DNA of 64,000 bases from Otis tarda (lineage: Eukaryota > Chordata > Aves > Otidiformes > Otididae): NCBI GenBank assembly GCA_026413225.1, contig CM048591.1, positions 73,496,052 through 73,560,051 of the forward strand, read 5' to 3'. The notes under the pieces are model-generated. The model did not search any database and was not told where the DNA came from. It saw only the letters and a list, made by a program, of their open reading frames with translations. Positions within the stretch are counted from its first letter, which is position 1, and every line of letters starts with the position of its first letter. Of this stretch, positions 36,001 to 47,659 are shown piece by piece. Position numbers and translations under genes: made by a program.

Positions 36001-37409
36001 CTTAAAGACTTTTGGGTCTGTGTTCCAATCCAGAAAGACTGGCCATTTTAGAAAACAACCATATTTGTACAAAAGACATTTGTGGTTTTGTTTGGAGTTT
36101 TGAAAGGTCAAAATCAAACCCAAGTTTTCAACTGGCCCTTTGAATTTTATTTTTTTTTTCTTCCAGATAATCAATTTGTAAACCCCCTCCAAACTAAACC
36201 ACATAAACAAAAAATTCAAGACTGAATTTTAAACCTGATTTGGAAGAAGAACATTTCAAATTCTTTAGTACAATAAATGCAATGAACATCACAGGTCCAG
36301 TTGTAATTGTTGCCCTCTCATTCCTCCCCCATTCTTCCTCTGTGATTTGCAGTATTTCTCATTTATGCCTTCATCTTACAGCAACTGTATATTTCCTCAC
36401 CAGGGATTGTACTTCCCTCGTTTCTGGTACAACAGAAGTCCAAAACTAGCATCCTTCAGATACTACTCATCCTAGTGTTTGACAGGTGGCCTGAAGCTGA
36501 GGAGATGTGGGCTCATCTCCTTCCTGAGCCACTCAGCAAGTAGTTCAGCCTCTGTGCACCACCTAGGGGCAACGGGGCCACAGAAGCATTAGACCATGGC
36601 AACGTAGCATTTTAACTTGTCCATACATCTCAGACAAGGGGTGGCAGATGGGGAGGAACAGGGTTCGATGTGCCAGTCACTGTGGTCGGTTGCAAATCTT
36701 CAGTTAGGTTCAGCAGAGTTATAAGGACCCTGGGACAGACCCTGCAATGTGGGTATAGATATGTAACAAAGGTGACGAGACAACTTACCACCCCAAAATA
36801 AAGAGGGGAAATACCTTCTCAGAATGACACCTCTCATGACTCAATCAAAAAATACTGAGAGGTCTATGTATAGAGCAGGAGTCACCCCAACCATGTAGAA
36901 CACTGCAACAACACGTCAGTTTTCCTCTTTCCCAGATCAGTTTTAACTTCTTAATTTCTGTGGCCACACCAGCTTTGAGAGTTGCCCTGAGGAAACATGT
37001 CCTGCAGATGAGTCTCTGAAGGAGTAGGTGGAAAGAACAGATCTCTGGCTACAACCTCAAGTTCAGCCTAATTCTTTTAATCAGAATGGGCCCTTTCCAT
37101 GCCAGGCTTTTAAAAACCTTGGGCACATTACAGTCATCAAGGTTTGGCCCCTGCTTCTTCTTCAATTACAGTGACCAAGGAGTGGTGGCTGCAGCTCCAG
37201 GTGAAGAAAGTCTGTGTGTTCCTCTCCTTATCTCAATGAGCAACTGCATACGTACTTGTGGTGAATGTTAAACACACGCTTTCCTACCCTTGCTTCCTGA
37301 AAACATAAATTCTGCAAACTGCAGCATAAGCATTCTTTGGAGTTCTCCTGATAATTGGTTTAATGGATACTAAGAGCTGCAGAAGCAATGCAGCCTGCAA
37401 AATTTATTG

Positions 37410-38112
37410 CTGTAGCTAATTACAGAGAGTACACGTGCAGTGTGTTACAAAGAAAGAAATGTATACAAGTGCGCATATGTACAAAGCATCCCTAAAATCC
37501 TCCTTCTAATGAAAGCTCCAAATGACATTTCTTTATGTATTTCTAATCAAAGTCTTTGAAAAAGCAATCCAGTCTTAATATAGCTAGTAACCTCCCAAAG
37601 TAACCTTTTACACATAAGTTAAAAGTACTTGGCTAGATGTCAGCACTTACATTTAAATACTCTGAACATTTTGAGCCACAAATTCTAAAATCCTTTAAAC
37701 AAGGTGAAAACTTAATATTCTAATTGTTCACTGTAGGAAAGAGGGGAGCTTTACCAACAGCTTGATAAATAAGATTCAGCATTAGTTATGTCAATCAGAA
37801 ATTGTCTCTCTTGCTCCTCACGCACTCACGGGATCTATTTCCTAAGGTTGCCAAGCCTGCTGCCTTCTACTGAAAATGATGAAACTTAAATGATTGACAA
37901 ATACCCATTTCATTCTGTTGCATTTTTTGACCGCAGCCTGATGTTCTTTAATTAGCTTTTAAATTAAACATTTGCTTCCCTGTTACCAACAGTTCTACAA
38001 AATGCAGAATTAGTCAAATTAATTCGTTAAATTAGCAACATGCAAAATCATCATGCTAAGATGTAAAAGCCATTTATGGGCCAGATCCAAAGCCCAATTA
38101 ACTTAATTAGTG
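37410..38112. promoter_or_regulatory. Candidate enhancer-like element with homeodomain cores and a CArG box
   Basis: AT-rich sequence with repeated TAAT-type cores: CTAATTAC at 37416, TTAATTAG at 37948, AAATTAATTCGTTAAATTAG at about 38017-38036 and CAATTAACTTAATTAG at 38095. It also has a perfect serum-response CArG box CCATTTATGG at 38070-38079. Such clustering is common in vertebrate developmental enhancers, but short AT-rich motifs also arise by chance in AT-rich DNA. Conservation is not known from this window. Confidence 0.3.
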
Positions 38113-39299
38113 CCTTAGCATTTACTTCAGTATGCCTTGGTCCATCCCTGCGTTCCGTTTAGGACCAGTTTCCCCTCTGGGCTTCGGCACTGCCTTGCTG
38201 GCTCCACTGCTGTGCAAAAAGGAGGGTCTCAGCCTCGGGGGCTGTGTGCTGAGCCTTTCCAAAGGAGCTGCAAAAAGTATTCCTCCACATCCACAGATGA
38301 ACCCACAGAAGACAACATGTTTGGGAAGATGACCAGGACTGTGACAGGGAAGTGACCGCTGCTGGTGGCCAAGGGTAGCTTCCCTGCCAAATTCTGCTAC
38401 TCTCATTGGGGTGAGTGGATCTGGAAAGCCCCTTCTTCAGGTGTGCAGGTGTTCCCTCTGCTGCAGCACTGCTCGCTAGAGCAGGGTCTTGTGAGAAACC
38501 CCTCAGATGTTGTTCAGATTTGTCCAGCTGCTCCAGGGAATCCAGCCCACTTCCAACAGCCCTTGGTGTGGGACAGCAGTAATTGGATTATTGTTCAAGA
38601 AATTATTCATTTATGTGACCATTGCTGGAGCTCCCCCAGAATACAGTCCCATCTCTTTGAACTTCAGAGGGACTTGGGCTTTCAAGCTTTGTACCCAAGC
38701 GGCTCACTAACCTGCTGGGGGCAAAAAAAAAGGACATATGCTCCTGTTATCAAATTAAGTCTGGGTAAAACCAGCAAGTAATGTCTTCCAACAGCTGGAT
38801 CTCCACCTGAATTTATTGCTGGTTGGCTGCATAGCTGGAAAGGTGGTTTGGCTGTGGCTTCACTTTGTTACAGGTAAAGGAAAGAACTGCTGTCGGCACG
38901 CTCCAAGGACTGCATTGCAAGGGTAGCAAATGAGAAAGGAACTGCAAGTTGTCAGTCAGGGGGAGTAAGATTACAGATATGAGCAGGAAAAGTTAGCCGC
39001 GGCTTGGGAGAAAAGGAGGGGATCGATACGGTTACTCTAAACTAATTAAATCCATCCACCATCTGCTTTCTCCCCCCTTCCAAACTATTCATCTGTGTGC
39101 CCTTTTTTAGTTCTTTTCTCACTTTCCCTTCCATCTGTCTTCCTGGATCAAGTCAGGTTATTATGGAGATAATTGTTATTGCTGATAAAGCAGCACTTCA
39201 GCACATACTAATCCCCCCAAAAAGCTGAAGCAGAAAGTAAAAAAGGTAAAAAAGGAATGTGATAAGGTGTTCATGGCACAGACAGGGACTAACACTGTG

Positions 39300-39450
39300 T
39301 GAGACCGGTTCCGGGAGTCAATGCCTCGGAAAGCGCGAAGCTCCTGTACGCATAGTTCGTTCGCAGCCTGGGGTCCAGAAAGCCCACACTGAGAAGTGCG
39401 TTCTGCTTCAGCTGCTGGGGCTGCACAAAGTCCTGCCACTCTTCCCGTGT
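39300..39450. other. Small CpG-enriched patch
   Basis: Roughly nine CG dinucleotides fall within about 150 bp (CCGGTTCCGGG, CTCGGAAAGCGCGAAG, TACGCATAGTTCGTTCGC and others) inside CpG-poor DNA. It could be a small unmethylated regulatory element, an exon of an unknown transcript or the remains of a transposon. No frame here resembles a known protein. Confidence 0.3.
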
Positions 39451-42400
39451 GCCTTCTCCTTCACAGAAATGAGGAAACTGTTTTCAGCAGAGAAAACAGA
39501 TGCTACCCCTCCTCTTTCAAACCTGGGGTCAGATGTTTTTTCAGACATGCAGTGCAGATTGTCAAATAGATCTTGGCTTCAAAAGATCCAAAGAAATGCT
39601 TAATACAATTCCAGAAGCAGTCACCCATCAATAGGTGATTCAATATTTTTGAAAATCAAGTGCGTATTTTCTTCTGAAGTCGAGTAGATTCAGACATTGA
39701 TTGCTCAAAATTTCTATTGCCCAGGCTAGTCTGGCTCCTGCTGGACCTGGTGTTGTGTGTGAATCACACAACAAAATTCAGCCACTGCCAAAAATTTCTT
39801 ACAACATCAAAGACAAGTCTTAGCAGAATAATGACAAGACTGAAGATGACGAGGGGCAGGTGTTGAGTGGCACAAATGTGGGATGTGTCCCAAATCTATC
39901 AGATCAGACCTCCTACCCCTTGATAATAAGCATATGCTGCACTGAGCTATACCAGCAGCTCATTAACATCAAAGGGAGAATTTTGCTTTTTTTATGCAGT
40001 TGAAGGACTGAGTGTGGCTCTTCTGATGGCATTTATTTCCAGCCTAGGGCTCCCCTGACATGAGTGAAAAACTGGTAAGCCAACTATGGAGCAAGCTCTG
40101 GGGTCCCTAACCATGGAAACGACAGCTCTTTTTGCCAGCTGTTTACACTGAAATGTAAGAGAGAAAATTTACTTTGAGAGAAAACTTCTGCAAGCTACTC
40201 GCCTGCAACAGTTTACTCTTTGTAAACCTACTGCAAATATGAAGTAGACTCATGCAGAAGCTGTTTCAGAGAGACTGCTCATCTGTGTTACAAATTGTTT
40301 ATGGCCAGTTGCACAATGAAGCAGGAACTGGGAGAACTGTAGATGAACCCAAGTTTCTACTCTGAGTCTGTGGGAAGCAAAAAAAAAGATGCCATGAACA
40401 ATTATAATGCCTGACTGGAACCATAGAAATCGTAAGAGTGGAGGAAAAGATGCTCCACCACTGTTGCCTTACCTTTCCCCTGCTATTGGCAATTTCTTTA
40501 ACCTCAGCTGGTGGAAATCAGCATCTTCTACTGCCTTCAGCCAAGCAAGGTCAATTGAAAACAAGGAAGAAACGGGCTCTGTTGTTTAAGGAAGGGGAAA
40601 GGGCCTGGAAAATGGGTATCTGAGGTCTTTTGGAATGACTGTTTTAATCTTTGTCCTGAGGTTGTTCACAGCATCAAACAGTGCTCTGCTTTTATCTGGA
40701 AGCGGGTTTCAACATGAATGATGGGATAACAGCTCTCTGACAGAGGGGTTACTCTAACACAAGCCTGTGCTGTAAAGTTCAAGGGCATCCCAGTGTTTTC
40801 TCATAGGTAACAGACATCAGCAATTTGGAGAAATGTGATCTGGAGATACTGGTGTCAGAGTGAAAAAAATGTGCAAGAGCCTGGCAGTTCAGTACCAGCA
40901 GCAGGTTTCACAGCTATCTGTGAAAGAAGGTAAGGAAGGATGTAGTTTCTCGAAGATTGAGTCTAAGCCTGACAAGAGGCTCTAAATTCTTGACCAACAA
41001 GCACCGGTGCTTTACTGGCACCAGAAATCCTGCTGGAGTGAATGGGAAAACGGATAGCTGTAATGCTACCCTGGGACTGCTTGCAAGATCAAGGCTCAGC
41101 ATCTGCACAGAGCAGCTCTAACACTCTTATCGATCTGCTGCATCCTTGCCACCTTTCTATGCTCTTGCTTATCAAGGGGAGCATGGCCATTTTAACACCC
41201 CAACGCACTCTCATTGAAAATCTATGGCGATGGTTACGGGTCACCAGGCTGATAAAGCGGCATCTCGCATTGCACCATGAATCTCACTGGTGGCACTTGT
41301 CAGTTCAAGAGCATTCGTTGCTGACAGATGGAGCGCAGGTGCTTGAGGTGGCCATCACTGAACCTGCTTCCTGCTGAAGGTGGCAAAAATCAGAGAGACA
41401 ATGGCTTCACTTGAGGCAGCACACATGCCTTCTGCACTGCAGGAAGAGAGAAAAATTTCTGCGGTGTGTTTGTATAAACTCAAATCTTCGGCAAGTCTTG
41501 GTGGAGTGGAAACAGTCCAACTCATATTGCTTCCACCCCAGCGCTGTACATTTTACACACACACACAAAAAACATGTGCAAGCAACATTTTCTAATGGAC
41601 CCACATCTATTTCCAATCACACATGATGCTGAGCTAAGGGTAGGCATTATAATAGACAGACTGAAAACACAAGTCACATCACTGTAGAGGGAATTTCTGA
41701 AGCCCACTGAAGTTAGGATCACCTTTCAGACGCCTCCATTAATGTGTGAACTGAGAAGCATCAGCCTTTCACAGCAATTTCCGTTTGCTGCAGAGCCAGA
41801 CTGCAGAATAGCCGAAGCATCTGTACGCTGCACATTGTTGTTTCCTTCCCCAAATTCATCTCCATGGGGCCGCCAGTAAACCTGAAGCTACGGAACAGTG
41901 GTGCATTACTTTTTTTTTCAGATGCCACTCCAAAATCCTTCTGTGGAGAGCTGCATCATTTTCCAGCATCTGTCTCTAAACTATTAAAGCTGAATTGTCT
42001 TTGGGACAGTGAAAGCTTCATATTTTCATCCAAGCAGCATCCACACATCAGTACAAAGAGCTCAGCTAGCAGAGTGCAGGTTTCTTCTTACTGAAGTTTA
42101 TGGAACAAGAGCAGTTTTACTGCTGGGGGAGCCCTATATTCCGCATGTCCAGTCACTGTCTAGAAACCTGTACAATTCCTTCTCTTCCCATGCAGTGAGG
42201 AGGACACAGACCTCACCAGGCTTTCCACTCAACTGCTTGCACTTGATGCCACCGTAAAGTCCAGCCAGATGTGCAGCCCTGAGCTGGCTGCAGTGGTTAT
42301 GGCAGGATTCTGCCAGGAAAAAATTAAGACTATAGGGTTTTTTCCCCTCTTTCTCTGGTCTTGATGAGTTCACTAGCACTTCCATGGAGAAGGGAGGTAA

Positions 42401-43715
42401 ATCGTAATCCTTCTCTATAACACGGGAATCGTGCATGCAGGCCTGGCTTTTCCCAGAGCTCTTCCTGAGATGCAACTTGCCAGTGCTCTCTGCTCAGGGT
42501 TGGACTTTGCAATCAGTTTATTTCCATATAAATATCTGGCCTTACCTTGAAGAGCTTCAGGTCCCCTGCTGTAATTATTGTTGTTTGGACTAATTAATAG
42601 AATGCTGGGCCATTCCCCAGTAATGGTCCCAAACTTCTCACCGTACGAATACCTGAGGAATCCCTGTAGTTTGTTACCAGTATTTCCACAAGGGCAGAGT
42701 AATAAATTATGGTGGAGAGCAGCTCCTGGGGACACACAGCAAGGGATGCCTGTGCTGTCAGCACCACAGGGACAGGTTGCAGCCCAGCTGTGTGGAGGTT
42801 GCAGGGACTGGCTGTCTGAGCATCCACCCTGCTTCCCAGGAGGGTTTGTGCAGCCAGAGGTGAGCTGTTGTGGTTGCATAAATATTGAGGGACCTGCAGA
42901 CGCAGCTTGGCCATTGTGGGAGGCAGGGGCACACAGCGTGGGCTGGATCGGTGCTCACCCCCCTCATAGACCAGTGTCCGGTTACTGCCTACAGAGACTG
43001 TCACATGAATGTCACTGCTCTGCTGCAGAGACAGGGCTGCAAAGGTATCCAAAGACCTCCTCTGCTTCATGTGCAAATTGTGTCCTGAGTTAGAGCTTCT
43101 CCTGGGGAATGGACCAGCACCTTTTTACTATATAGCTATTGACAGCTGCCAGCTGAGTCTTCTTGGAATTTCAGTTGCTGCATTTATTTTTAAGATACTG
43201 AACCTTTGATATTCTGCCCAGCACAAAAGATCAGAATACATCCATTTCATCCTTGCAGTGAATTGAGTTATCCCTCATAACAAGAGATGCGCCATAACGG
43301 TTTCTTGTGGTTTTGTTTAGTGAGGGGAGGCCTACGGTGGCAGCTTCTGTAGGAAACTGCTAGAAGTCGCTCCCCTTTCTTCAGTGGACTCGGCCGGGCC
43401 TATGGCAGACCTGGCCAAGGCTGAGCCAATTGGTAGCAGAATGTTCTGTGATAACGCCTCTGCAATAAGGTATTTAAGAAGGGGGAAACAGAAAAAAAAA
43501 AGAAGAGGAGAAGAAGATGTGAAGAAGCTGAGCGGGGGGCAGAGAGGGGGAAGCGCGAGCCTTGTGGGCCTTGCAGGCCTCACCCTCTGGTCTCCCGCCA
43601 GGCGGCCGACTGGGCCCAACTGGGCCCAGCCTGGCTGCAAGAAATGGAGAGGAGATGAGAAGGGAATAAGATGTAAAAAGGATCCTGAGAGGAGTGTGCC
43701 AGTCTGTTGTGAGGA

Positions 43716-43910
43716 ATGGCTGCAGATGCCAAGGTCAGTGGAGAAGGAGGGGGAGGAGTAATGTGGCTCCTGCCCAAGATTCCCCTACAGCCTGTGGTGA
43801 CGACCATGGTGGAGCAGGTTGTCCCCCTGCAGCCCATGGAGGTCCACAGAGGGGCAGAGATCCACTTGGAGCCCGTGAAGGACCCCACACCGGGGCAGGT
43901 GGAGGCCTGA
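43716..43910 (+). other. LTR-internal open frame shared by both solo LTRs
   Basis: A 64-codon frame beginning MAADAKVSGEGGGG and containing IPLQPVV, VPLQP, AEI and DPTP. By hand alignment, 58 residues pair without gaps with the frame at 61528-61914 (minus) in the other LTR, with 34 identical. Since the DNA itself is homologous this may be passive. No known domain is seen. Confidence 0.35.
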
Positions 43911-44052
43911 AGGCGGCTGTGGCCCGTGGAGGGCCCACTGGGACAGCTGTTCTGGAGAGACTGCACCCCGTGGAAGAGATGACCCACACCGGAGCAGTTG
44001 CATGAAGGACTGTGGCCCGTGGGAGGGACCCCACGCTGGAGCAGAGGAGGAA
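43867..44052 (+). repeat. Imperfect tandem units inside the LTR
   Basis: Four imperfect units of about 44-50 bp begin near 43867, 43917, 43961 and 44009. Each carries a core like CTGnnnCCCGTGGAnGG followed by CCCAC and a GGAGCAG-like segment. They are internal to the LTR, upstream of its AATAAA, and probably arose by slippage in the R or U3 region. Confidence 0.65.
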
Positions 44053-44746
44053 TGCGAGGAGTTCTTCCCCTGATGATGACACAGTGGCATAAAACAACGC
44101 GTGATGAACTGACCGCGACCCCCATTCCCTCTTCCCCCCTGTGCCACTCGGGGGTGGAAGGTGGTAGACATAATGTTAAGCCCAGGAAGAGGGAGGGGTG
44201 GGTGGAGGTTATCTTGTTCTCTGTCTCATTGTCCTGCTAGTTTTAGTAATAAATGAATACTTTTCCCCAAGTCGAGTCTGTTTTGCCTGTGACGGTAACT
44301 TTAAGGATTTCTCCCAGTCCTTATCTCAAACCTCGAGCCGTTTTTCTTATATTATCTCCCCCTATTCTCTCAGAGGGTGGGGGGAGAGAGGGAGAGACTG
44401 CGCAGTCTGGTCCCGATCGGGGCTGAACTACGACACACTTACAATGAATGGTGAGCAAGAATGGCTGCTCCCTTTATCTGAAATGAAAAAGTTTTCAAAG
44501 TAACATTGCAATCAGCATCCAAAGAAGGCATCAGTATTCAGACATTATTTTAAACACTCATTTATGTTTAAAAAGTATAAAACCTCCAGTTCCTTGTTTA
44601 GTACTTAAAAAAAAAAAAAGAATTTTTGTGCCAGGTGAGAAATCTGAATCCCAAGCAGTGTAATTTTAAAAAGGACAGATCATCTGGCTGTAAAGTCAAG
44701 GGCAGCCTCCTATAAATCTCACACACATTGGTGTTTGAAGCCTACC

Positions 44747-44787
44747 GGTTACCATGGTTACCATGACATTGCTAGTCTTATTTATAG
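44747..44787. promoter_or_regulatory. Tandem GGTTACCAT with adjacent MEF2-like site
   Basis: GGTTACCAT occurs twice in perfect tandem (44747-44755 and 44756-44764), preceded by an ACCGGTT core. TTATTTATAG, which fits the MEF2 consensus YTAWWWWTAR, follows at 44778-44787. Motif matches are visible directly; regulatory activity is inference. Confidence 0.25.
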
Positions 44788-45485
44788 CCCTGGGCTATAT
44801 ATATTGCTTTCGAGAAGGAATAAAAGGGATAGCTGACTGTGAAGGAATCTGGGAACTGCACATTAAAAAAGACATGTAGAGGGGAAAGATCTAATTAAAG
44901 AGGGGCTGCTGAGGTTAGATGTTAGCTTTTGCAGCATGGGGCCATGACACCATCCTTGCATCAGAGCAGGCAGGAGAGATGCAGGGGACCTAGTGGCTTC
45001 TTCACCCTGAGGCCACTGAAAGAACACCCATGGTGAGGGAAAGCCGGGGTGCTGCTCAGCATCCTTGCAGACCACTGAGCAGGATTTCCCAGCACTGGTC
45101 CACGTTCCTGACGGAAGGAAAGGGAGCCTGTGGGTGGCAATGCAGGTCAGAGAAGGGCTGAGAACAGATGATGGCAACCTCCAATGTCAGCGCCCTACAA
45201 CACTGCACCCCAGGGACAGACAGCCGCAGATGTCTGCAAGGAAGCAGGAGGCATTGCCCACCTCTCCCAAGACAACTGCATTTGGCTTTTCTTCCTCTCT
45301 GAAGCAGACTATAACATACATGCATCTAGTCATATATATATGTGTGTGAGTACATATGTATCTCTAATGTTTTATGAAGAACATAGATTTTTTAGGAGGA
45401 ATGTGAAAAAAAAAATCAAATCAGTGGCAACACTTACACAGGGATTGCCTTGTAATATGATACAAAGACAAGCCTGCATGTCTGT

Positions 45486-45645
45486 AGAAAAGAGAAAGAC
45501 AGAGAAAGAGAGTTGGAGGTAAATAAAGAGTGAGAGAAGGAAGGACAGATGGAAGGAAGGAAGGAGAGAAAGAAAGAGAAAGAAAGAGAAAAGGAGGAAG
45601 GGAGGCAGACAGGATGAAAAGAGGTAAAGGACAGAGGAAGGGATG
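45486..45645 (+). repeat. GA/GGAA-rich polypurine tract
   Basis: About 160 bp almost entirely of A and G, with runs of GGAA, GAAA and GAGA units interrupted by a few pyrimidines. It is a degenerate purine microsatellite. Long mirror-like purine tracts can form triplex DNA, and GGAA repeats bind ETS factors. Confidence 0.85.
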
Positions 45646-47659
45646 AATTTTTAATAAAATGCTTCCTTAGTTTTGAATCTAATTCCACTTCCAGGAGCCA
45701 GGTTGCTGCCCAGGTCAGCTGTCGGCTGCAAGGGCAGCTTCAGCCACCCAAGGGTAGATCAATAATATAAATAGAAAATGTAAAGGTAAAAGTCTTGAAA
45801 ATGGGAAACAACAACTGCAGCAGCTGAAATGTAAACCAACAGGAAAAAAAGAAAGTTTATTAAAAATAGCTAACATAAGAGGTTCAAATGGTGTCTCCTA
45901 TGAAATATTGAAGATTGATAATATGTGTATGATTGCAAGCAAAAATTCTGAAGAGGGAAGGTCTGCTCAGACTCCAGTTGAGCTGAAACCTCTTTGAGAA
46001 GCAGCTGAAAATGAGGCCAGATTACCTTCCATAAGAGCACACACCACAGTTTCAAGACCATTGCTTTAATGGTGAGTGTTTTGCTGATTTAAGACCTATG
46101 GGAATTAGTGGAAACTGATGCCCATAGAAAAAATTGGCTAAAGTATCACCTAAACAAGAAAGGCGAGCTATTCTGTGACTCTGGCAATGACATTGAGATG
46201 TCCCTTTCACTAACTGTATGACCATTAACTGGCATTGGTCCTGACAAAATGTTAATTTAAAATATTTTAAAATACATCACTTACTTAAACTCATTTTCAA
46301 AAGTTCAGTTATAAATGCCATCTGTTTAGCTGCCTGTGGAACTATGGAGACTGGAAATCCAAAGCTCTTAGACCACTTTAATGGGGAAAAACAAGCAGAC
46401 AAGCAAACCTGCTTGTGAACAGGCATTGAATAAGACTATCCCTGCTCTGGAAACACAGATGGGCTTGGAAATCACTCACCACTTCATTTTAAGTCCCCTC
46501 TTCCTCTTTGATGATGCCTACAGACTGAGACTGAATTTAGTCCATTATTTAGAGTACAGGCAGGTTTAGTTAGGGAGTAGGGAAAAAAAAAAACCAACAT
46601 ACAACACAACAAAAAAGGGAAAAGAACATGAGGAAGGGACAAAACCAGAACTAAGTCCTGTTCTCCTCATTCATTTTAAAAAGATTTTTCCAAAAAGGTA
46701 AATATTTTCCCTCTTAAGTCACATAAGCTGGAAACTGAATGTCCCAATAAAATACTACGGACGCATGACAATTGAGCTTTGGTATGAGTTATAATGTCAC
46801 GGCTGTGCCTCTGCAGAGACTTTGCCCCTCAGCATCTGGTTCTGTCAGTCCTGTACAGAAGCAGTCATCACAATGTTAATATACTTTTGCTATTGTCTGC
46901 AAGTTACTAGATGGCCCAATACCACTGCAAGCTTTTGTATTGATTAAAAGTAAATTATTGAGGAAAGTCACTGAGGAAATTCCAAGGTAGCAGAGATGAT
47001 GGTTTCTGTACCAGAAGCTGTCTGTCACTGAAGGTGATACCTCTGACCTTATAATTTGATATAATGCTTATAATCCAGGGTACTCCTCTATAAGTCCATT
47101 ATTTAGGATCTAGTTTCTTTAAAAGCCCAGCCAGACAGAAAAGGAAGGAGAAAACCCATTTGCCAAAAGTAGAACAGATAAATCTTGAGGTGGCAGCAAC
47201 AAGAACAATGTTTACATTCAGTTGTACCCATGGAAGAGGAGAGAGGAGGAGAAATCATTGAGGTTGGAATTCAAATGGCTTTTCACTGGTCTAAGCTGAT
47301 TTTTTTTAAATTTTTGCTGTTATAGAGAAGCCATAAGGGAAGTAATATTTCAACAGAATTCTATGTAAAAGCGATTAATGTAGGAACTATTCTAAAACAT
47401 ATTGACTTTTTGAAAATTAATAGTGTTTTGCTTTACGTTTTGAGTTGTATATGTATAAGTCCTTCTAATTTCCATTATTCTGATTATAAAAGAGAGTAGA
47501 CTTGTAATGGAATCCTTCAGGGGGCAAGGTGCCGCTTCTTCAGGAACCTGGTCAGCAAAACTCTGACCTCAACCCTGCAAATATGGGTCACGCCTCTCCT
47601 CCTGGGGCACAGGGTTTCTTCCTTCAATCTAGTGTAACCCTCTGACCTTTTAAACTTTT

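Larger units (their letters stand above)
27063..43337. other. Unassigned non-coding DNA
   Basis: About 16.3 kb without a gene I can support. Contents noted: several minus-strand frames of 60-120 codons between 28879 and 31203 that resemble no family I know; a perfect tandem 11-mer CAAACTAATCT at 33519-33540; a homeodomain-core-rich stretch at 37410-38112; a CpG-enriched patch at 39300-39450; and a CA tract near 41559. The rest is AT-rich, CpG-poor DNA of intergenic or intronic type. Confidence 0.55.
43338..44435 (+). mobile_element. Solo LTR, ERVL-like, plus orientation
   Basis: About 1.1 kb of LTR ending CTACGACA. It is homologous along its length to the minus-strand LTR at 61343-62259, with shared GCTTCTGNNNGAAnCTGCTAG at the start, CAGTGGACTCG and TGTGATAACnCCTCTG. 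A TATA-like TATTTAA is at 43471-43477 and an AATAAA polyadenylation signal at 44248-44253. The right end is clear. The left end is set by alignment to the other copy and is less certain. The bases flanking it do not form a matching 5-bp duplication. No primer site follows and no coding region adjoins, so it is a solo LTR. Confidence 0.85.
44436..47659. other. Unassigned non-coding DNA with a purine tract
   Basis: No gene recognised. It includes a compact motif group at 44740-44830, a GA-rich tract at 45486-45645, an alternating TA/TG stretch near 45330-45360 and ordinary AT-rich sequence. Open frames are short and unsupported. Confidence 0.55.

Noticed and set aside
41042-41377. 111-codon plus-strand frame
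   Set aside because: No family resemblance, no flanking splice pattern and typical of chance frames.
43321-43337. Possible LTR start at TGAGGGGAGGCC, or a polypurine tract before the solo LTR
   Set aside because: No matching 5-bp duplication is formed with the right flank for either reading, and the other LTR copy aligns only from about 43338.
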